DNA from: Sphingobacterium wenxiniae
GTDB lineage: Bacteria; Bacteroidota; Bacteroidia; Sphingobacteriales; Sphingobacteriaceae
Assembly: GCF_900116225.1 (NCBI RefSeq)
Contig: NZ_FOZZ01000003.1
Coordinates: 124,001 to 188,000 of the forward strand
Length of the DNA: 64,000 bases
Reading direction: 5' to 3'
Below, piece after piece: positions 44,419 through 53,750 of the stretch. A model generated the notes under the pieces. It saw only the letters and a list, made by a program, of their open reading frames with translations, was not told where the DNA came from and searched no databases. The translations under genes were made by a program, and so were the position numbers. Position 1 is the first letter of the stretch; each line of letters starts with the position of its first letter.

Positions 44419-45462
44419 TTATATTGATTTGTTGTCCAATTCTTTTAGCTTCGCCTCCAATTCTAGAATACGTTGTTCCAACACAGGTAATTTGCTATAA
44501 AGCACCTGTGAACGCAATTGTCCCGTATATGGCGTAGCTGGGCTTCCACCCCATTTTTTATTCGGCTCACGAATAGAGCGGTTAACCCCCGACTGGGCCT
44601 GCACCTGCGAACCATCGGCAATATGGATATGTCCAACCAGTCCCACTTGGCCCCCCAAAACCACATGCTCTCCAACCTTAGTACTACCCGAAATGCCAGT
44701 TTGTGCTGCGACAACACTATGCTGACCAATTTCCACATTATGCGCTACTTGAATAAGATTATCTAACTTAACGCCCTTACGGATTATTGTTGATCCTAAA
44801 GTCGCTCTATCGATAACCGTATTTGCACCAATCTCTACCTTGTCCTCGATTATAACATTACCGATTTGTGGAACTTTAGCATATGAGCCATCGCTTTGCG
44901 GCGCAAAACCAAAACCGTCACTCCCCACAATCACGCCGCTATGAAGCACAACATCTTCGCCAATCACACAATCGTAATATACTTTCACTCCGGGGAAAAG
45001 TGTACAATTATCACCAATCGTCACATTATCACCCACATATACCTGTGGATATATTTTGACGTTGCGTCCCACCTTTACATCACGACCAATATAGGCAAAC
45101 GCACCAAGGTAAACGTCGTCTCCCAAAATGGCAGTTTCATGTACAAAAGATGGCTCTTCACGTCCGCTTCTTTCCTGACGTAACTTATGATATATATTCA
45201 GTAACTCCGAAAACGCTGAGTATGCATCTTTCACACGGATAAGTGTAGCCTGAACAGGCTTTTGCAATTGTAAGTTATCATTGACAATAACTACCGAGGC
45301 ATTTGTCTCATAAAGAAAATGCTCATACTTAGGATTAGACAAAAAAGCTAATCCCCCTTCCTGACCTTCTTCTATCTTAGCCAGTTGGTTGACAGTTGCT
45401 TCCGGATTTCCTTCCACATATCCGTTTAACAGAGTTGCTATTTGATTTGCAGTAAATTGCAT
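44419..45462 (-). CDS. lpxD: UDP-3-O-acylglucosamine N-acyltransferase
   Basis: A 347-residue protein: an N-terminal uridine-binding domain, left-handed beta-helix hexapeptides (about 110-290; VKVGRNVKIYPQVYVGDN, IGSDGFGFAPQSDG in the conserved block) and the catalytic His in VQVAHNVEIG (read as IQVAHN). It adds the second acyl chain in lipid A assembly. It is the first gene of the lpx operon, with a TAnnTTTG box 4 bases before the ATG. Confidence 0.95.
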   Translation of the reverse strand: MQFTANQIATLLNGYVEGNPEATVNQLAKIEEGQEGGLAFLSNPKYEHFLYETNASVVIVNDNLQLQKPVQATLIRVKDAYSAFSELLNIYHKLRQERSGREEPSFVHETAILGDDVYLGAFAYIGRDVKVGRNVKIYPQVYVGDNVTIGDNCTLFPGVKVYYDCVIGEDVVLHSGVIVGSDGFGFAPQSDGSYAKVPQIGNVIIEDKVEIGANTVIDRATLGSTIIRKGVKLDNLIQVAHNVEIGQHSVVAAQTGISGSTKVGEHVVLGGQVGLVGHIHIADGSQVQAQSGVNRSIREPNKKWGGSPATPYTGQLRSQVLYSKLPVLEQRILELEAKLKELDNKSI

Positions 45463-45466
45463 TTTA

Positions 45467-45474
45467 CAAATGTA
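45467..45474 (-). promoter_or_regulatory. -7 box of lpxD
   Basis: On the minus strand TACATTTG matches TAnnTTTG and ends 4 bases before the lpxD ATG (45462). No clear -33 element. Confidence 0.45.
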
Positions 45475-45506
45475 TACTTTTTCTCAATTATTCTATATCT
45501 AATTAT

Positions 45507-46751
45507 TTATCCCAACTTTTCTACAAATCCAATTTCTTTGGGATAAATGATGGCAAATTTCTGTACACGCCTAGCCAAAGCCTCCAAATTTGATAAGTCG
45601 GATGCTTCCGCAATATCCTGTACGTCGCCGTATTTATTCAAAATCTTGATATTATTATGCTTAGAATCATACGCACTATTGGAAATAGTTTGTGTGTAGA
45701 CAAAATACGTTGCCTCCTCTGCCGTTATTCCTAAATGCTCCGCTACCCGTTGCCGTACGATGCCCACTTCTTCTTCAGTATAAGGTTCATTGCGTAACTC
45801 CGTACGCAGTAAATCCCGTTTCATCAACCGCTCACAAAGCATCCGAAGAATACGATCTTCAGCAAATACCCATTCTTTGATAGCCGACAAAATATCGGTA
45901 TCATCCAAGCGTGTAAACCATTCCAGATGCATCGGATCTTCCAAAAAATTTGAAATATCGATTTTACAGCGTAAAAAATGCTGCAACGCCTTTGTCGCGA
46001 ACAGCTCCGTCCCTTGCATACTGAGCTCTTTCGCTCTGTATAATATTTTAATCAGCATCTGTTCCCCTGCAAGCACGGTTTTGTGCAGATACACCTGCCA
46101 GTACATCAAGCGTCTGGCAATTAAAAATTTTTCTACAGAATAAATCCCTTTAGCTTCCACCACTAACTCATCATCTTTCACGTGGAGCATCTTAATGATA
46201 CGATCGAAAGAAATAACGCCTTCCGACACACCAGTAAAAAAGCTATCTCGATTTAGATAATCCATGCGGTCAGTGTCAAGCTGTCCAGAGACCAATTGGT
46301 GAAAGAATTTTCGAGGATACTCGTCCTTGAAAATAGTGATCGCCAAAGAAAGTTTACCATGAAATTCTGCGTTCAATCGATCCATTAAGAGCGAGGAAAT
46401 CATCTCATGTGATACCGCTTCTACCAATGTATGCTCCAATGAGTGTGAGAATGGCCCATGACCAATATCATGCAGTAGGATAGCTATCAAAACAGCTTCT
46501 TCCTCTTCGTCTCTAATCAAAACTCCTTTTCCACGCAATGTATCGATCGCCAGACACATCAAATGCATTGCTCCAATTACATGTTGAAACCTAGTATGTA
46601 ATGCCCCGGGATAAACCAAATGTGTCATACTGACCTGCTTGATATAGCGAAGTCTTTGTAGATATGGATGTTGGATAAGGTCGAAAATAAATGCGGATGG
46701 AATTGTGACAAAACCATACACCGGATCATTGATAATTTTTTTCTTGTTCAA
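45507..46751 (-). CDS. HD-domain phosphohydrolase (dNTPase-like)
   Basis: A 414-residue HD protein with RFQHVIGAMHL, the metal pair in LHDIGHGPFSHSLEH and the later Asp in LDTDRMDYLNRDSFF, as in SAMHD1/dGTPase-like triphosphohydrolases. The exact substrate is unknown. It starts at a TTG (MNKKKIINDPVYG), the position typical of the family. In Bacteroidota it commonly neighbours lpxD and porX, as here. Confidence 0.88.
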   Translation of the reverse strand: MNKKKIINDPVYGFVTIPSAFIFDLIQHPYLQRLRYIKQVSMTHLVYPGALHTRFQHVIGAMHLMCLAIDTLRGKGVLIRDEEEEAVLIAILLHDIGHGPFSHSLEHTLVEAVSHEMISSLLMDRLNAEFHGKLSLAITIFKDEYPRKFFHQLVSGQLDTDRMDYLNRDSFFTGVSEGVISFDRIIKMLHVKDDELVVEAKGIYSVEKFLIARRLMYWQVYLHKTVLAGEQMLIKILYRAKELSMQGTELFATKALQHFLRCKIDISNFLEDPMHLEWFTRLDDTDILSAIKEWVFAEDRILRMLCERLMKRDLLRTELRNEPYTEEEVGIVRQRVAEHLGITAEEATYFVYTQTISNSAYDSKHNNIKILNKYGDVQDIAEASDLSNLEALARRVQKFAIIYPKEIGFVEKLG

Positions 46752-47040
46752 ATTTTTATCTTCGTAATTACCCTATACTCTATATCTTTGGAAAAGCAAT
46801 TTTCATATCCTTAGGACATGAAGGAGTTTAACCCAACTAAGTTAGACGCAAAGATACGTACAATGAAGTTAATTAATGTTAAAAATAAGTCTAAAAACTG
46901 ACTTTACACCTATTTTAGTTAAAAAGTATCGCTTTTTGGGGTATTGAACGCAGAAAGAATACAGTCCGATGACAACTGCTCCATATTATTATAGAGGAGA
47001 GCAGATAAAAGGGTAACCAAACACATTGAATAATACTACT
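46752..47040. other. Intergenic region between divergent HD gene and porX
   Basis: 289 bases without a firm gene. TATCTTTG boxes occur on both strands (46783-46790 plus, 46849-46856 minus), but neither has a good -33 element. A 27-codon ORF (46818-46901, MKEFNPTKLDAKIRT onward) follows the plus-strand box; I do not treat it as a gene. No hairpin or riboswitch was recognised. Confidence 0.4.
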
Positions 47041-48594
47041 ATGCATAAAACACATATACTCTGGGCAGATGACGAAATTGAGTTCTTACGGCCGCATATC
47101 ATGCTTTTGGAAGAAAAAGGATATCGAGTAAAAACAGTCAACAATGGTAATGACGCTGTAGAAGCCTTTCAGAACGAGCCTTTTGATCTGGTGTTCTTGG
47201 ACGAAAATATGCCTGGCAAAACAGGATTGGAAACGCTGGCTATCCTCAAAAGTATCAATCCCACTATCCCAACCGTATTGGTCACCAAAAATGAGGAAGA
47301 GCATTTGATGGAGGATGCTATTGGCTCAAAAATAGACGATTACCTCATTAAACCCGTCAATCCAAAACAAATCCTGCTCACGATAAAGAAATTCACAGAG
47401 AACAAAAGGCTGGTCAGCGAAAAGACTTCCATGGCTTACCAGCAGGAATTCAGAAATCTGGGTATGACAATCAACGATGACTTGGATTTTAGACAATGGG
47501 TAGAAGCCTATAAGAAAATAATTTACTGGGAACTTTCCTTACAAAAATTGGAGGATGCGGGCATGCACGAGATATTGACCATGCAAAAAGCAGATGCTAA
47601 TGCCTTATTCTCAAAATTTATCGAGAAAAATTACCTCAATTGGATACAGAACAAGGAGGAAGGACCTATACAGTCCCACCAGTTGTTCAAGAAAAAAGTC
47701 TTCCCTGCTTTAGAGGTCGGGACACCAACTTTCTTCTTCCTCATCGACAACTTGCGTTACGATCAGTGGAAAATTATTAACGAAGTTCTGACCGACTATT
47801 ATCGCCTGGAGGAAGAAGATGCGTACTATAGCATTCTACCAACGGCGACACAATATGCACGAAATGCAATATTCAGCGGGCTGACCCCACTGGAGATGGA
47901 AAGGCGCTTCCCGAAATTGTGGCAGAACGATGAAGACGAAGGCGGGAAGAATCTACATGAAGATGAATTTCTCACTGATCAAATTAAACGCCTATATCGC
48001 CGAGAAATCAAGCATTCCTACCACAAAATCCTTACTTTGGAGCAAGGGAAAGACATCATGGACAACGTGCATAACCTGATGAAGAACGACCTGAATGTTT
48101 TGGTTTACAACTTTGTCGACATGCTCTCCCATGCCCGTACAGACATGGCTATGATCCGTGAATTAGCAAACGATGAAGGAGCTTATCGTTCATTGACACT
48201 TTCTTGGTTTGAGCACTCTCCACTGTTGGAAGTTCTGAAATGGCTAGCTCAGCGAAATGTCCGAGTGATTATTACCACCGACCACGGAACCATTCGCGTT
48301 AAAAGACCGAGCAAAATTGTAGGCGACCGTAACACAAATACAAACCTGCGTTACAAACAAGGCAAAAACCTCAATTACAACGGAAAAGAAGTGTTTGTTA
48401 TCAAAAATCCACATGATGCGCAGTTGCCAAAGTTGCATGTCAGTTCTTCTTTTGTATTTACCAAAGACGATTACTATTTTGTCTATCCCAATAACTACAA
48501 TCAGTTTGTCAATTACTATCAAGGCACATTTCAGCATGGCGGCATTTCCTTGGAGGAAATGATTATACCCTACGCAGTTTATACACCAAAATAG
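47041..48594 (+). CDS. porX: PorX: response regulator with C-terminal PglZ/alkaline-phosphatase-like domain
   Basis: A 517-residue protein. The receiver domain (1-120) has Asp10, Asp11, phosphoacceptor Asp54 (LVFLDENMPG), Thr in VLVTKN and Lys in YLIKPVN. The C-terminal PglZ-type hydrolase domain (about 200-517) has FFFLIDNLRYDQW, TATQYARNAIFSG and ITTDHGT. In Porphyromonas PorX works with the PorY kinase and the ECF factor SigP to control type IX secretion. The start is ATG 47041, not the TTG at 47026. Note the ECF sigma gene 500 bases downstream. Confidence 0.93.
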   Translation: MHKTHILWADDEIEFLRPHIMLLEEKGYRVKTVNNGNDAVEAFQNEPFDLVFLDENMPGKTGLETLAILKSINPTIPTVLVTKNEEEHLMEDAIGSKIDDYLIKPVNPKQILLTIKKFTENKRLVSEKTSMAYQQEFRNLGMTINDDLDFRQWVEAYKKIIYWELSLQKLEDAGMHEILTMQKADANALFSKFIEKNYLNWIQNKEEGPIQSHQLFKKKVFPALEVGTPTFFFLIDNLRYDQWKIINEVLTDYYRLEEEDAYYSILPTATQYARNAIFSGLTPLEMERRFPKLWQNDEDEGGKNLHEDEFLTDQIKRLYRREIKHSYHKILTLEQGKDIMDNVHNLMKNDLNVLVYNFVDMLSHARTDMAMIRELANDEGAYRSLTLSWFEHSPLLEVLKWLAQRNVRVIITTDHGTIRVKRPSKIVGDRNTNTNLRYKQGKNLNYNGKEVFVIKNPHDAQLPKLHVSSSFVFTKDDYYFVYPNNYNQFVNYYQGTFQHGGISLEEMIIPYAVYTPK

Positions 48595-48602
48595 TAGTTT
48601 TG
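48595..48602 (+). promoter_or_regulatory. -7 box of tsaE
   Basis: TAGTTTTG overlaps the end of porX and ends 5 bases before the tsaE ATG. Confidence 0.45.
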
Positions 48603-48607
48603 CACTT

Positions 48608-49018
48608 ATGGAATTTCAGGTAAACCATGTAGAAGAGTTGCCAGAGGTGGCACAACAGATTATTCAACATTTCCCCGATGACCGCGTCTTTCTTTTTTAC
48701 GGTAAGATGGGAGCAGGGAAAACGACCCTTATCAATGCCCTTTGTCAAGCTTTGGAGGTAGAAGACGCCACCTCTAGCCCCACATTTTCCATTGTAAATG
48801 AATACCAATCATCACAAGGACTAATTTTCCATTTCGATTTCTATCGCCTTAAAAGCGAAGAAGAAGCTTTCGATCTCGGCTATGAGGAATATTTTTACTC
48901 CAACAGCTATTGCTTCGTCGAATGGCCAGAGAAAATCCCCAATCTTCTCCCATCTAACGCACGTGAAATCAACATCACCGCAACCTCGCCAACGAGCAGA
49001 ACTATACATATTAAATAA
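48608..49018 (+). CDS. tsaE: tRNA threonylcarbamoyladenosine ATPase TsaE
   Basis: A 136-residue ATPase with Walker A GKMGAGKTTLINAL and TSSPTFSIVNEYQ, HFDFYRL, FVEWPEKI. It regulates the TsaD complex that makes t6A37 on tRNA. The family's usual length is about 140-155 residues. It follows porX by 13 bases, with a -7 box in the overlap. Confidence 0.93.
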   Translation: MEFQVNHVEELPEVAQQIIQHFPDDRVFLFYGKMGAGKTTLINALCQALEVEDATSSPTFSIVNEYQSSQGLIFHFDFYRLKSEEEAFDLGYEEYFYSNSYCFVEWPEKIPNLLPSNAREINITATSPTSRTIHIK

Positions 49019-49034
49019 TTTTTTTCATGAGCGT

Positions 49035-49060
49035 GCAACCTTTGTTTGCATCCCTTCGTC
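49035..49060 (+). promoter_or_regulatory. ECF-type promoter of the sigma/anti-sigma operon
   Basis: GCAACC (49035-49040), 16 bases, then CGTC (49057-49060). This is the AAC-N16-CGTC layout of promoters recognised by ECF sigma factors, and differs from the TTTG/TAnnTTTG type elsewhere in the window. The sigma gene begins 35 bases downstream, so autoregulation is likely. Confidence 0.65.
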
Positions 49061-49094
49061 TTTCTAACAAAGACTAATCTGAAAATTGGATAAC

Positions 49095-49631
49095 ATGAAT
49101 ATAGATACCTTATGGAATGCATGCTTAGTGGGCGACCGCAAAGCACAATTTCAACTGTATCAGATGCTATCCGGAAAGATGTTTGGTGTATGCTTGCGCT
49201 ATGCACAGGATGAGGCCGAAGCAGAAGATATCCTGCAGGCTGGTTTTATCAAGGTGTTTACAAAAGGACAGTTATTTGAAAATAAAGGCTCTTTAGAAGG
49301 TTGGATTCGCCGGATTATGGTGAACACGGCCATCGAACAGCATAGGAGCAAAAAGCGGTACATGACAGAACCACTGCTTCCCGACACACCTATTACGGCC
49401 AGCGGGATAAACAGCGATAGCAATCTGCATTATCAGGATTTGCTCAGCATGGTGAAGCAACTTCCTGTCGGTTATCGCACGGTATTCAATCTGTACATTA
49501 TCGAAGGATATTCGCACAAGGAGATTGCCGAAATGCTGTCCATAAGCGAAAGTAATTCCAAATCACAACTTTCCAGAGCGAGGCAGTGGTTAAAGGAAAA
49601 ATTGGAGAAACTTGAAAATGTTGGGTTATGA
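49095..49631 (+). CDS. ECF-family RNA polymerase sigma factor
   Basis: A 178-residue sigma-70 factor. Region 2 is YAQDEAEAEDILQAGFIKVF, with GWIRRIMVNTAIE. Region 4 is LPVGYRTVFNLYIIEGYSHK with a helix-turn-helix EIAEMLSISESNSKSQLSRA. Region 3 is absent, as in ECF factors. Start at ATG 49095, not the TTG at 49086. It overlaps the next gene (a TM protein) by 4 bases, typical for a sigma/anti-sigma pair. Whether this is the SigP partner of PorX cannot be told from sequence. Confidence 0.92.
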   Translation: MNIDTLWNACLVGDRKAQFQLYQMLSGKMFGVCLRYAQDEAEAEDILQAGFIKVFTKGQLFENKGSLEGWIRRIMVNTAIEQHRSKKRYMTEPLLPDTPITASGINSDSNLHYQDLLSMVKQLPVGYRTVFNLYIIEGYSHKEIAEMLSISESNSKSQLSRARQWLKEKLEKLENVGL

Positions 49632-50380
49632 ACGACAAAGATTTAGACAAATTATTTAAGGAGAAACTGGAAAATATTTCCGTTTCGCCACGTCAAGACC
49701 TTTGGCAAAAGATAGAAGGACAGCTTGACGAAAAAAAGACTGTTCGCTTAGGCCGATTCGGATGGATGAGATATGCAGCAGTTGCTGTCGGCAGTTTAGG
49801 CCTTGCCGCATTATTATATACATTCTTCCTGAATGAAGATCCAGCTGTGGAGCAAAAACAACTTGCTTATCAAGGAAGTACAAAAACAGCGGTAAACCCG
49901 CCACTTCCTGAACAGCCATCTGCAATAGAGAAGTCAGAAGTAAACAGTGCTGCGGCATCACAAAAAAACAGCACGGTTGGACTTTCTAATCATACGGAAG
50001 TAGCCGTACAGATAGTCAAGAAACATGTTGAGCCACAGCTGAACATGGAGATGTCGAGCAACGAATTAATCGCCTTAGAGCCAGCAGCTTTGTCGGTATA
50101 TTCAACGCCAGAGCTATCAGTGGAAACGACAACGCCACAATATGCTATCGAGATCGCCCCTATCCAGCCGCTAATTGATGATCCGGAAATAGAGGAAACC
50201 ATGCTGGCATCAGCTCAGAGCTCAGGAGAAGGAATTGTACCGAATATCTTAAACAAGATTTCTGACGCACTGAATCCCTCTGACAGTAAGTCTATTCAAT
50301 TCAGCAAAGACGAAGAAGGGTCCCTTCGCCTTGACATATTCAATAGTTTAGTTAAAAACCGTAACAAAAAAAGGAGATAA
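49628..50380 (+). CDS. Probable membrane anti-sigma factor
   Basis: A 250-residue protein. A short cytoplasmic N-terminus (MNDKDLDKLFKEKLENISVS, about 50 residues) is followed by one membrane helix (MRYAAVAVGSLGLAALLYTFF, in part) and a Ser/Glu/Pro-rich periplasmic region. The size and the overlap with the sigma gene make it the likely antagonist. The N-terminus lacks a Cys-His zinc-finger. No enzyme motif is visible. Confidence 0.75.
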   Translation: MNDKDLDKLFKEKLENISVSPRQDLWQKIEGQLDEKKTVRLGRFGWMRYAAVAVGSLGLAALLYTFFLNEDPAVEQKQLAYQGSTKTAVNPPLPEQPSAIEKSEVNSAAASQKNSTVGLSNHTEVAVQIVKKHVEPQLNMEMSSNELIALEPAALSVYSTPELSVETTTPQYAIEIAPIQPLIDDPEIEETMLASAQSSGEGIVPNILNKISDALNPSDSKSIQFSKDEEGSLRLDIFNSLVKNRNKKRR

Positions 50381-50384
50381 AACC

Positions 50385-51173
50385 ATGAAAAATAACCTAC
50401 TATACACCGCAGTAGCTTTCTTAGCTATCAGTTTTTCTACTCAACAAGCATTCGCACAGGAAGATACCAAACGCGACTCTTCATCGACAAAAATCGATAC
50501 CGATCTCACCATTGGTAGAAAAGATTACGATGACCGTGGTCGGGAGATCAAGTATCCTCGCGTCTTCGGAGGCCTGACGTTCACACGAATTGACTGGGGT
50601 TTCTCCCGTATTATGGATGATGGAAGCTTTAATCTTGGTGAAGACAATCAGTTTCTGGAATACAAAAAAGCCTCTAACTTTGGCTTTGACGTTGCACAGT
50701 TCGGGATTCGATTCAACGAGTCCATCAAAATGTATGTTTCAGCCGGTTTTGAGTGGAATTATCTGCGCCTAAAACATAACATTATTTTGGATCAAGACGC
50801 TACACCATTGGCTTACGATGAGTCGGACATTGCCTATAAGAAAAACATTTTCACGTCAACATATTTACGCACCCCTCTAACATTTGAATGGAGAGGAAAC
50901 AGAAATCGTCACGGCGACCGTCCTAAAATCGCTGTTGGGGCAATGACAGGTATCCTATTAAAAGGAACACAACGTCTTAAAAGCGAAGAACACGGCAAAC
51001 AGAAATTCAAAGACAATTATAATCTTGCCAGCTTCCAGTACGGTGCCTTTGCCCGGGTTGGTTTCGGCTCAATGGGAATTTTTGCCAAGTACTATATGAA
51101 CGATATGTTCGAGAAAAGCCCTACACAGGAAAAATTGAATAACTTCACCTTCGGGATGACCTTAGGGTTTTAA
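50385..51173 (+). CDS. Outer-membrane beta-barrel protein of the ECF operon
   Basis: A 262-residue protein with a signal peptide (MKNNLLYTAVAFLAISFSTQ up to AFAQ), a charged linker, and strands ending in FGMTLGF. It looks like a small outer-membrane barrel, similar in type to proteins next to Bacteroidota ECF sigma genes. It is 4 bases after the anti-sigma gene and before a strong terminator, so it is likely the target of the sigma factor. I do not recognise a more exact family. Confidence 0.65.
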   Translation: MKNNLLYTAVAFLAISFSTQQAFAQEDTKRDSSSTKIDTDLTIGRKDYDDRGREIKYPRVFGGLTFTRIDWGFSRIMDDGSFNLGEDNQFLEYKKASNFGFDVAQFGIRFNESIKMYVSAGFEWNYLRLKHNIILDQDATPLAYDESDIAYKKNIFTSTYLRTPLTFEWRGNRNRHGDRPKIAVGAMTGILLKGTQRLKSEEHGKQKFKDNYNLASFQYGAFARVGFGSMGIFAKYYMNDMFEKSPTQEKLNNFTFGMTLGF

Positions 51174-51179
51174 CCGGAA

Positions 51180-51210
51180 GAAAGAGCAAGGCGGGCCACC
51201 TTGCTCTTTC
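51180..51210 (+). terminator. Terminator of the sigma operon
   Basis: GAAAGAGCAAGG (51180-51191) pairs with CCTTGCTCTTTC (51199-51210) around CGGGCCA, followed by TT. It closes the sigma/anti-sigma/barrel operon. Confidence 0.8.
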
Positions 51211-51267
51211 TTCAACTAAAAATCCTTACTTTTGTGCCACACATTAAGGTTTAGCATTCTAATTTAT

Positions 51268-52314
51268 ATGGCACAAACATCCTCCTGTCAATACATTCCT
51301 ACAGACACGCAAAAAAGCGGAATTCCGCTTATCCATGGTGAGGATGTTTCTCATATCTTCGAGGCCAAACAAGAGGTTATTGCTGTCAAACAGGCAAATT
51401 TTGCTATGGAAGAAGGCAAGATTACTGCTATTATCGGAGAATCTGGCAGTGGAAAAAGCACTTTGCTCAAACTGATATACGGCCTTCTGGAGCCTTCGAC
51501 AGGAGAAATTAGATACCGAGGTTGGCTTGTTCCGACTCGTAAAGATAAACTGATTCCCGGACATGATGCCATGAAACTGGTTTCTCAAGGTTTCGATGAC
51601 TTAAATCTATATGCAAAAGTTTGGGATAATATTGCTTCGCAGCTCCCTAACACCAATCTCAGCCTGAAACAGTCCAAAACACAAGAAACGTTGGAAAGGT
51701 TAAAAATAGCGCACCTTGCACAACAGCGTGTGGCGGATCTCAGCGGTGGTGAAAAACAACGCGTTGCCATCGCACGCGCTTTGATTAACGAGCCAGAAGT
51801 ATTATTAATGGACGAGCCGTTCAACCAAGTTGATGCTGCATTTCGTGATGCCTTACAACAAGACATACGTAATATTGTAACCGAAACAGGATTAACAGCT
51901 ATATTGGTCTCGCATGACCCTGCAGAGGTGTTGGCTATGGCTGATGAGCTAATCGTCATGAAGCAAGCGCAAATTATTGAGCAAGGGAAACCTGACACAT
52001 TGTATTACATGCCCCAACATCCTTACACAGCCCAACTATTAGCAAAAAGCAACATCTTAAATCCGAAGCAAGCCTCAGCTTTTGGCATCAGCACGACCAA
52101 CACCATTGCTATACACCAAGAGGACATCCACTATACAATAGCTCCCCAAGGAAAATTCTGGGTTAAGGAAATCCTTTTCCGTGGATTTTATAAAGAGTTA
52201 ATCATCACGGATGGAGAAAACCTTTTGCATACCATCATGCACCCCATCACCAACATACAAAGACATGATAAGGTGAACTTAAGGATAGAAAAGCACATTG
52301 TCTTTAATCAATAA
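51268..52314 (+). CDS. ABC transporter ATP-binding protein
   Basis: A 348-residue ATPase of the PotA/FbpC type: Walker A IIGESGSGKST, signature LSGGEKQRV, Walker B VLLMDEPFNQVD and switch His in LVSHDPAEV, followed by a C-terminal beta domain (about 250-348). Importers of this type take up small ions or compounds, but no permease or binding protein is next to it. Start at ATG 51268; the in-frame ATG at 51232 would add 12 residues overlapping a TACTTTTG box (51226). Confidence 0.85.
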   Translation: MAQTSSCQYIPTDTQKSGIPLIHGEDVSHIFEAKQEVIAVKQANFAMEEGKITAIIGESGSGKSTLLKLIYGLLEPSTGEIRYRGWLVPTRKDKLIPGHDAMKLVSQGFDDLNLYAKVWDNIASQLPNTNLSLKQSKTQETLERLKIAHLAQQRVADLSGGEKQRVAIARALINEPEVLLMDEPFNQVDAAFRDALQQDIRNIVTETGLTAILVSHDPAEVLAMADELIVMKQAQIIEQGKPDTLYYMPQHPYTAQLLAKSNILNPKQASAFGISTTNTIAIHQEDIHYTIAPQGKFWVKEILFRGFYKELIITDGENLLHTIMHPITNIQRHDKVNLRIEKHIVFNQ

Positions 52315-52335
52315 AAGCGTTAAGAAAGACTTGCT

Positions 52336-52842
52336 TTATTCTTCCAAAGATTTTTCAATCAAGGCAATAAGCTCATCAAACTCCTCTGCGCTATAACCAA
52401 TAGATTGGTAGATGATTTTCCCTTCCTTATTGACCAACACATTGCGAGGTATTAACGACTCTGCAAACAGAGAAAACACTTCACGTCTCAAGTCTGGGTA
52501 AACCGGAAAAGTATATTTATTATTTGCCATAAAAGGATCAAGTTTATCCCAGCCTTCCTCTCGTGCTAATACCATTACCTCGAAATCAGCTCTTTCTCCC
52601 CACTTCTCCCACACCTCTTTTTGCAAGCGAGGAAGTTCTTGTCTACACGGTGGACACCAAGTGGCAAAGAAGTTCAACAAGACGACTTTTCCTTTCATTG
52701 CGCCCATCGGCATAGGCTCATTCTTTTTATTCTCAACAGTAAATAACGGCACTTTCTCGCCTACTGCAACTTTCCACTCCTCTTGTGCCTTTAATTGCAC
52801 TGCACAAATCACTGCGCACAATAACAGGATTACTCTTTTCAT
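52336..52842 (-). CDS. TlpA-like thioredoxin-fold protein
   Basis: A 168-residue protein with a signal peptide (MKRVILLLCAVICAVQLKAQ) and the redox motif FFATWCPPCRQELP (CPPC, about residue 62). Exported TlpA/ResA-type proteins handle disulfides or copper in the envelope. The VVLLNFF strand precedes the motif as in the family. It is transcribed with the esterase and alanine dehydrogenase on the minus strand but with gaps of 30-36 bases. Confidence 0.88.
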   Translation of the reverse strand: MKRVILLLCAVICAVQLKAQEEWKVAVGEKVPLFTVENKKNEPMPMGAMKGKVVLLNFFATWCPPCRQELPRLQKEVWEKWGERADFEVMVLAREEGWDKLDPFMANNKYTFPVYPDLRREVFSLFAESLIPRNVLVNKEGKIIYQSIGYSAEEFDELIALIEKSLEE

Positions 52843-52877
52843 TCTATATTTTTTAACTATTTAGACAAAAATAACCT

Positions 52878-53723
52878 TTATTTTAGATTTTTCAACCAAG
52901 CAAACAGAGCATCTGACCATTTCCTCTTATCAGTTTTATTATGAAGACCAAACCCATGCCCGCCCGTTTCATAGATAAATATATCATTCGGGATACTAAT
53001 CTCGTCCAACGCCGCTTTATAACGAAATGAATTGGCAATAGGCACAGCCTTATCATCTTTTGCATGTACCAAAAATGTTGGAGGAGTCTTTTCTGAGGCC
53101 TGTTGTTCCAACGAGAAATAACGTATATCTTCTTGATTTGGTTCTTCACCAATCAAGTTTTTCTTCGAGCCTTGGTGAGTTATCTCATCCTCCATCGAAA
53201 TCACTGGATAAATCAAGATCGAAAAATCAGGAGCTAAGTTTATTCTTTCACTAGTCTCAATCTTCACATCATCATAATGATTGGACAACGTCGCTGCAAG
53301 ATGTCCACCCGCTGAAAATCCAAGAACACCAACCCGATCTAAATCATAATGCTCTCGTATATATTGCATTCCTCTTTGCGCATCCTGTAGGGGAACAATC
53401 TTACGATTGGTCATATTCTCGTCCTTAGGCAAACGATAATACAACACAAATGCACTATATCCCTGCTCATTAAATGCCTTAGCAACCTCATGTCCTTCAT
53501 GGTCGAGTGCCACCATCCCATACCCACCTCCCGGAATGACCAATACTGCACGGCTTGCATTGGGCACTTCATATTTATACAATGCCGGAATATGCTCATC
53601 ACCCAACTCAGCTACTGATTTGGTTGCATTCGGAATAGCTGCATCATAAAGCGCAACCTTTTCTTGCGCAAGCGTATAGTAATTTATCAACACCACAAAA
53701 AATACAGTATAAATAAGTTTCAT
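52878..53723 (-). CDS. Secreted alpha/beta hydrolase (BD-FAE/acetyl esterase-like)
   Basis: A 281-residue protein with a signal peptide (to AQ at residue 20), the oxyanion motif GGGYGMV, nucleophile Ser in GFSAGGHLA and His in GGHGFGLH. The Asp is in HAKDDKAVPI. It resembles bifunctional feruloyl/acetyl xylan esterases and related small-ester hydrolases. A carbohydrate-ester substrate is only inferred. Confidence 0.85.
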   Translation of the reverse strand: MKLIYTVFFVVLINYYTLAQEKVALYDAAIPNATKSVAELGDEHIPALYKYEVPNASRAVLVIPGGGYGMVALDHEGHEVAKAFNEQGYSAFVLYYRLPKDENMTNRKIVPLQDAQRGMQYIREHYDLDRVGVLGFSAGGHLAATLSNHYDDVKIETSERINLAPDFSILIYPVISMEDEITHQGSKKNLIGEEPNQEDIRYFSLEQQASEKTPPTFLVHAKDDKAVPIANSFRYKAALDEISIPNDIFIYETGGHGFGLHNKTDKRKWSDALFAWLKNLK

Positions 53724-53750
53724 ATTTTATCCTCTTGTCTTTCGTGCTAT

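Noticed and set aside
46818..46901. 27-codon ORF before porX
   Set aside because: It has a -7-like box but no -33 element, no recognisable features and an AT-rich content that gives short ORFs easily.
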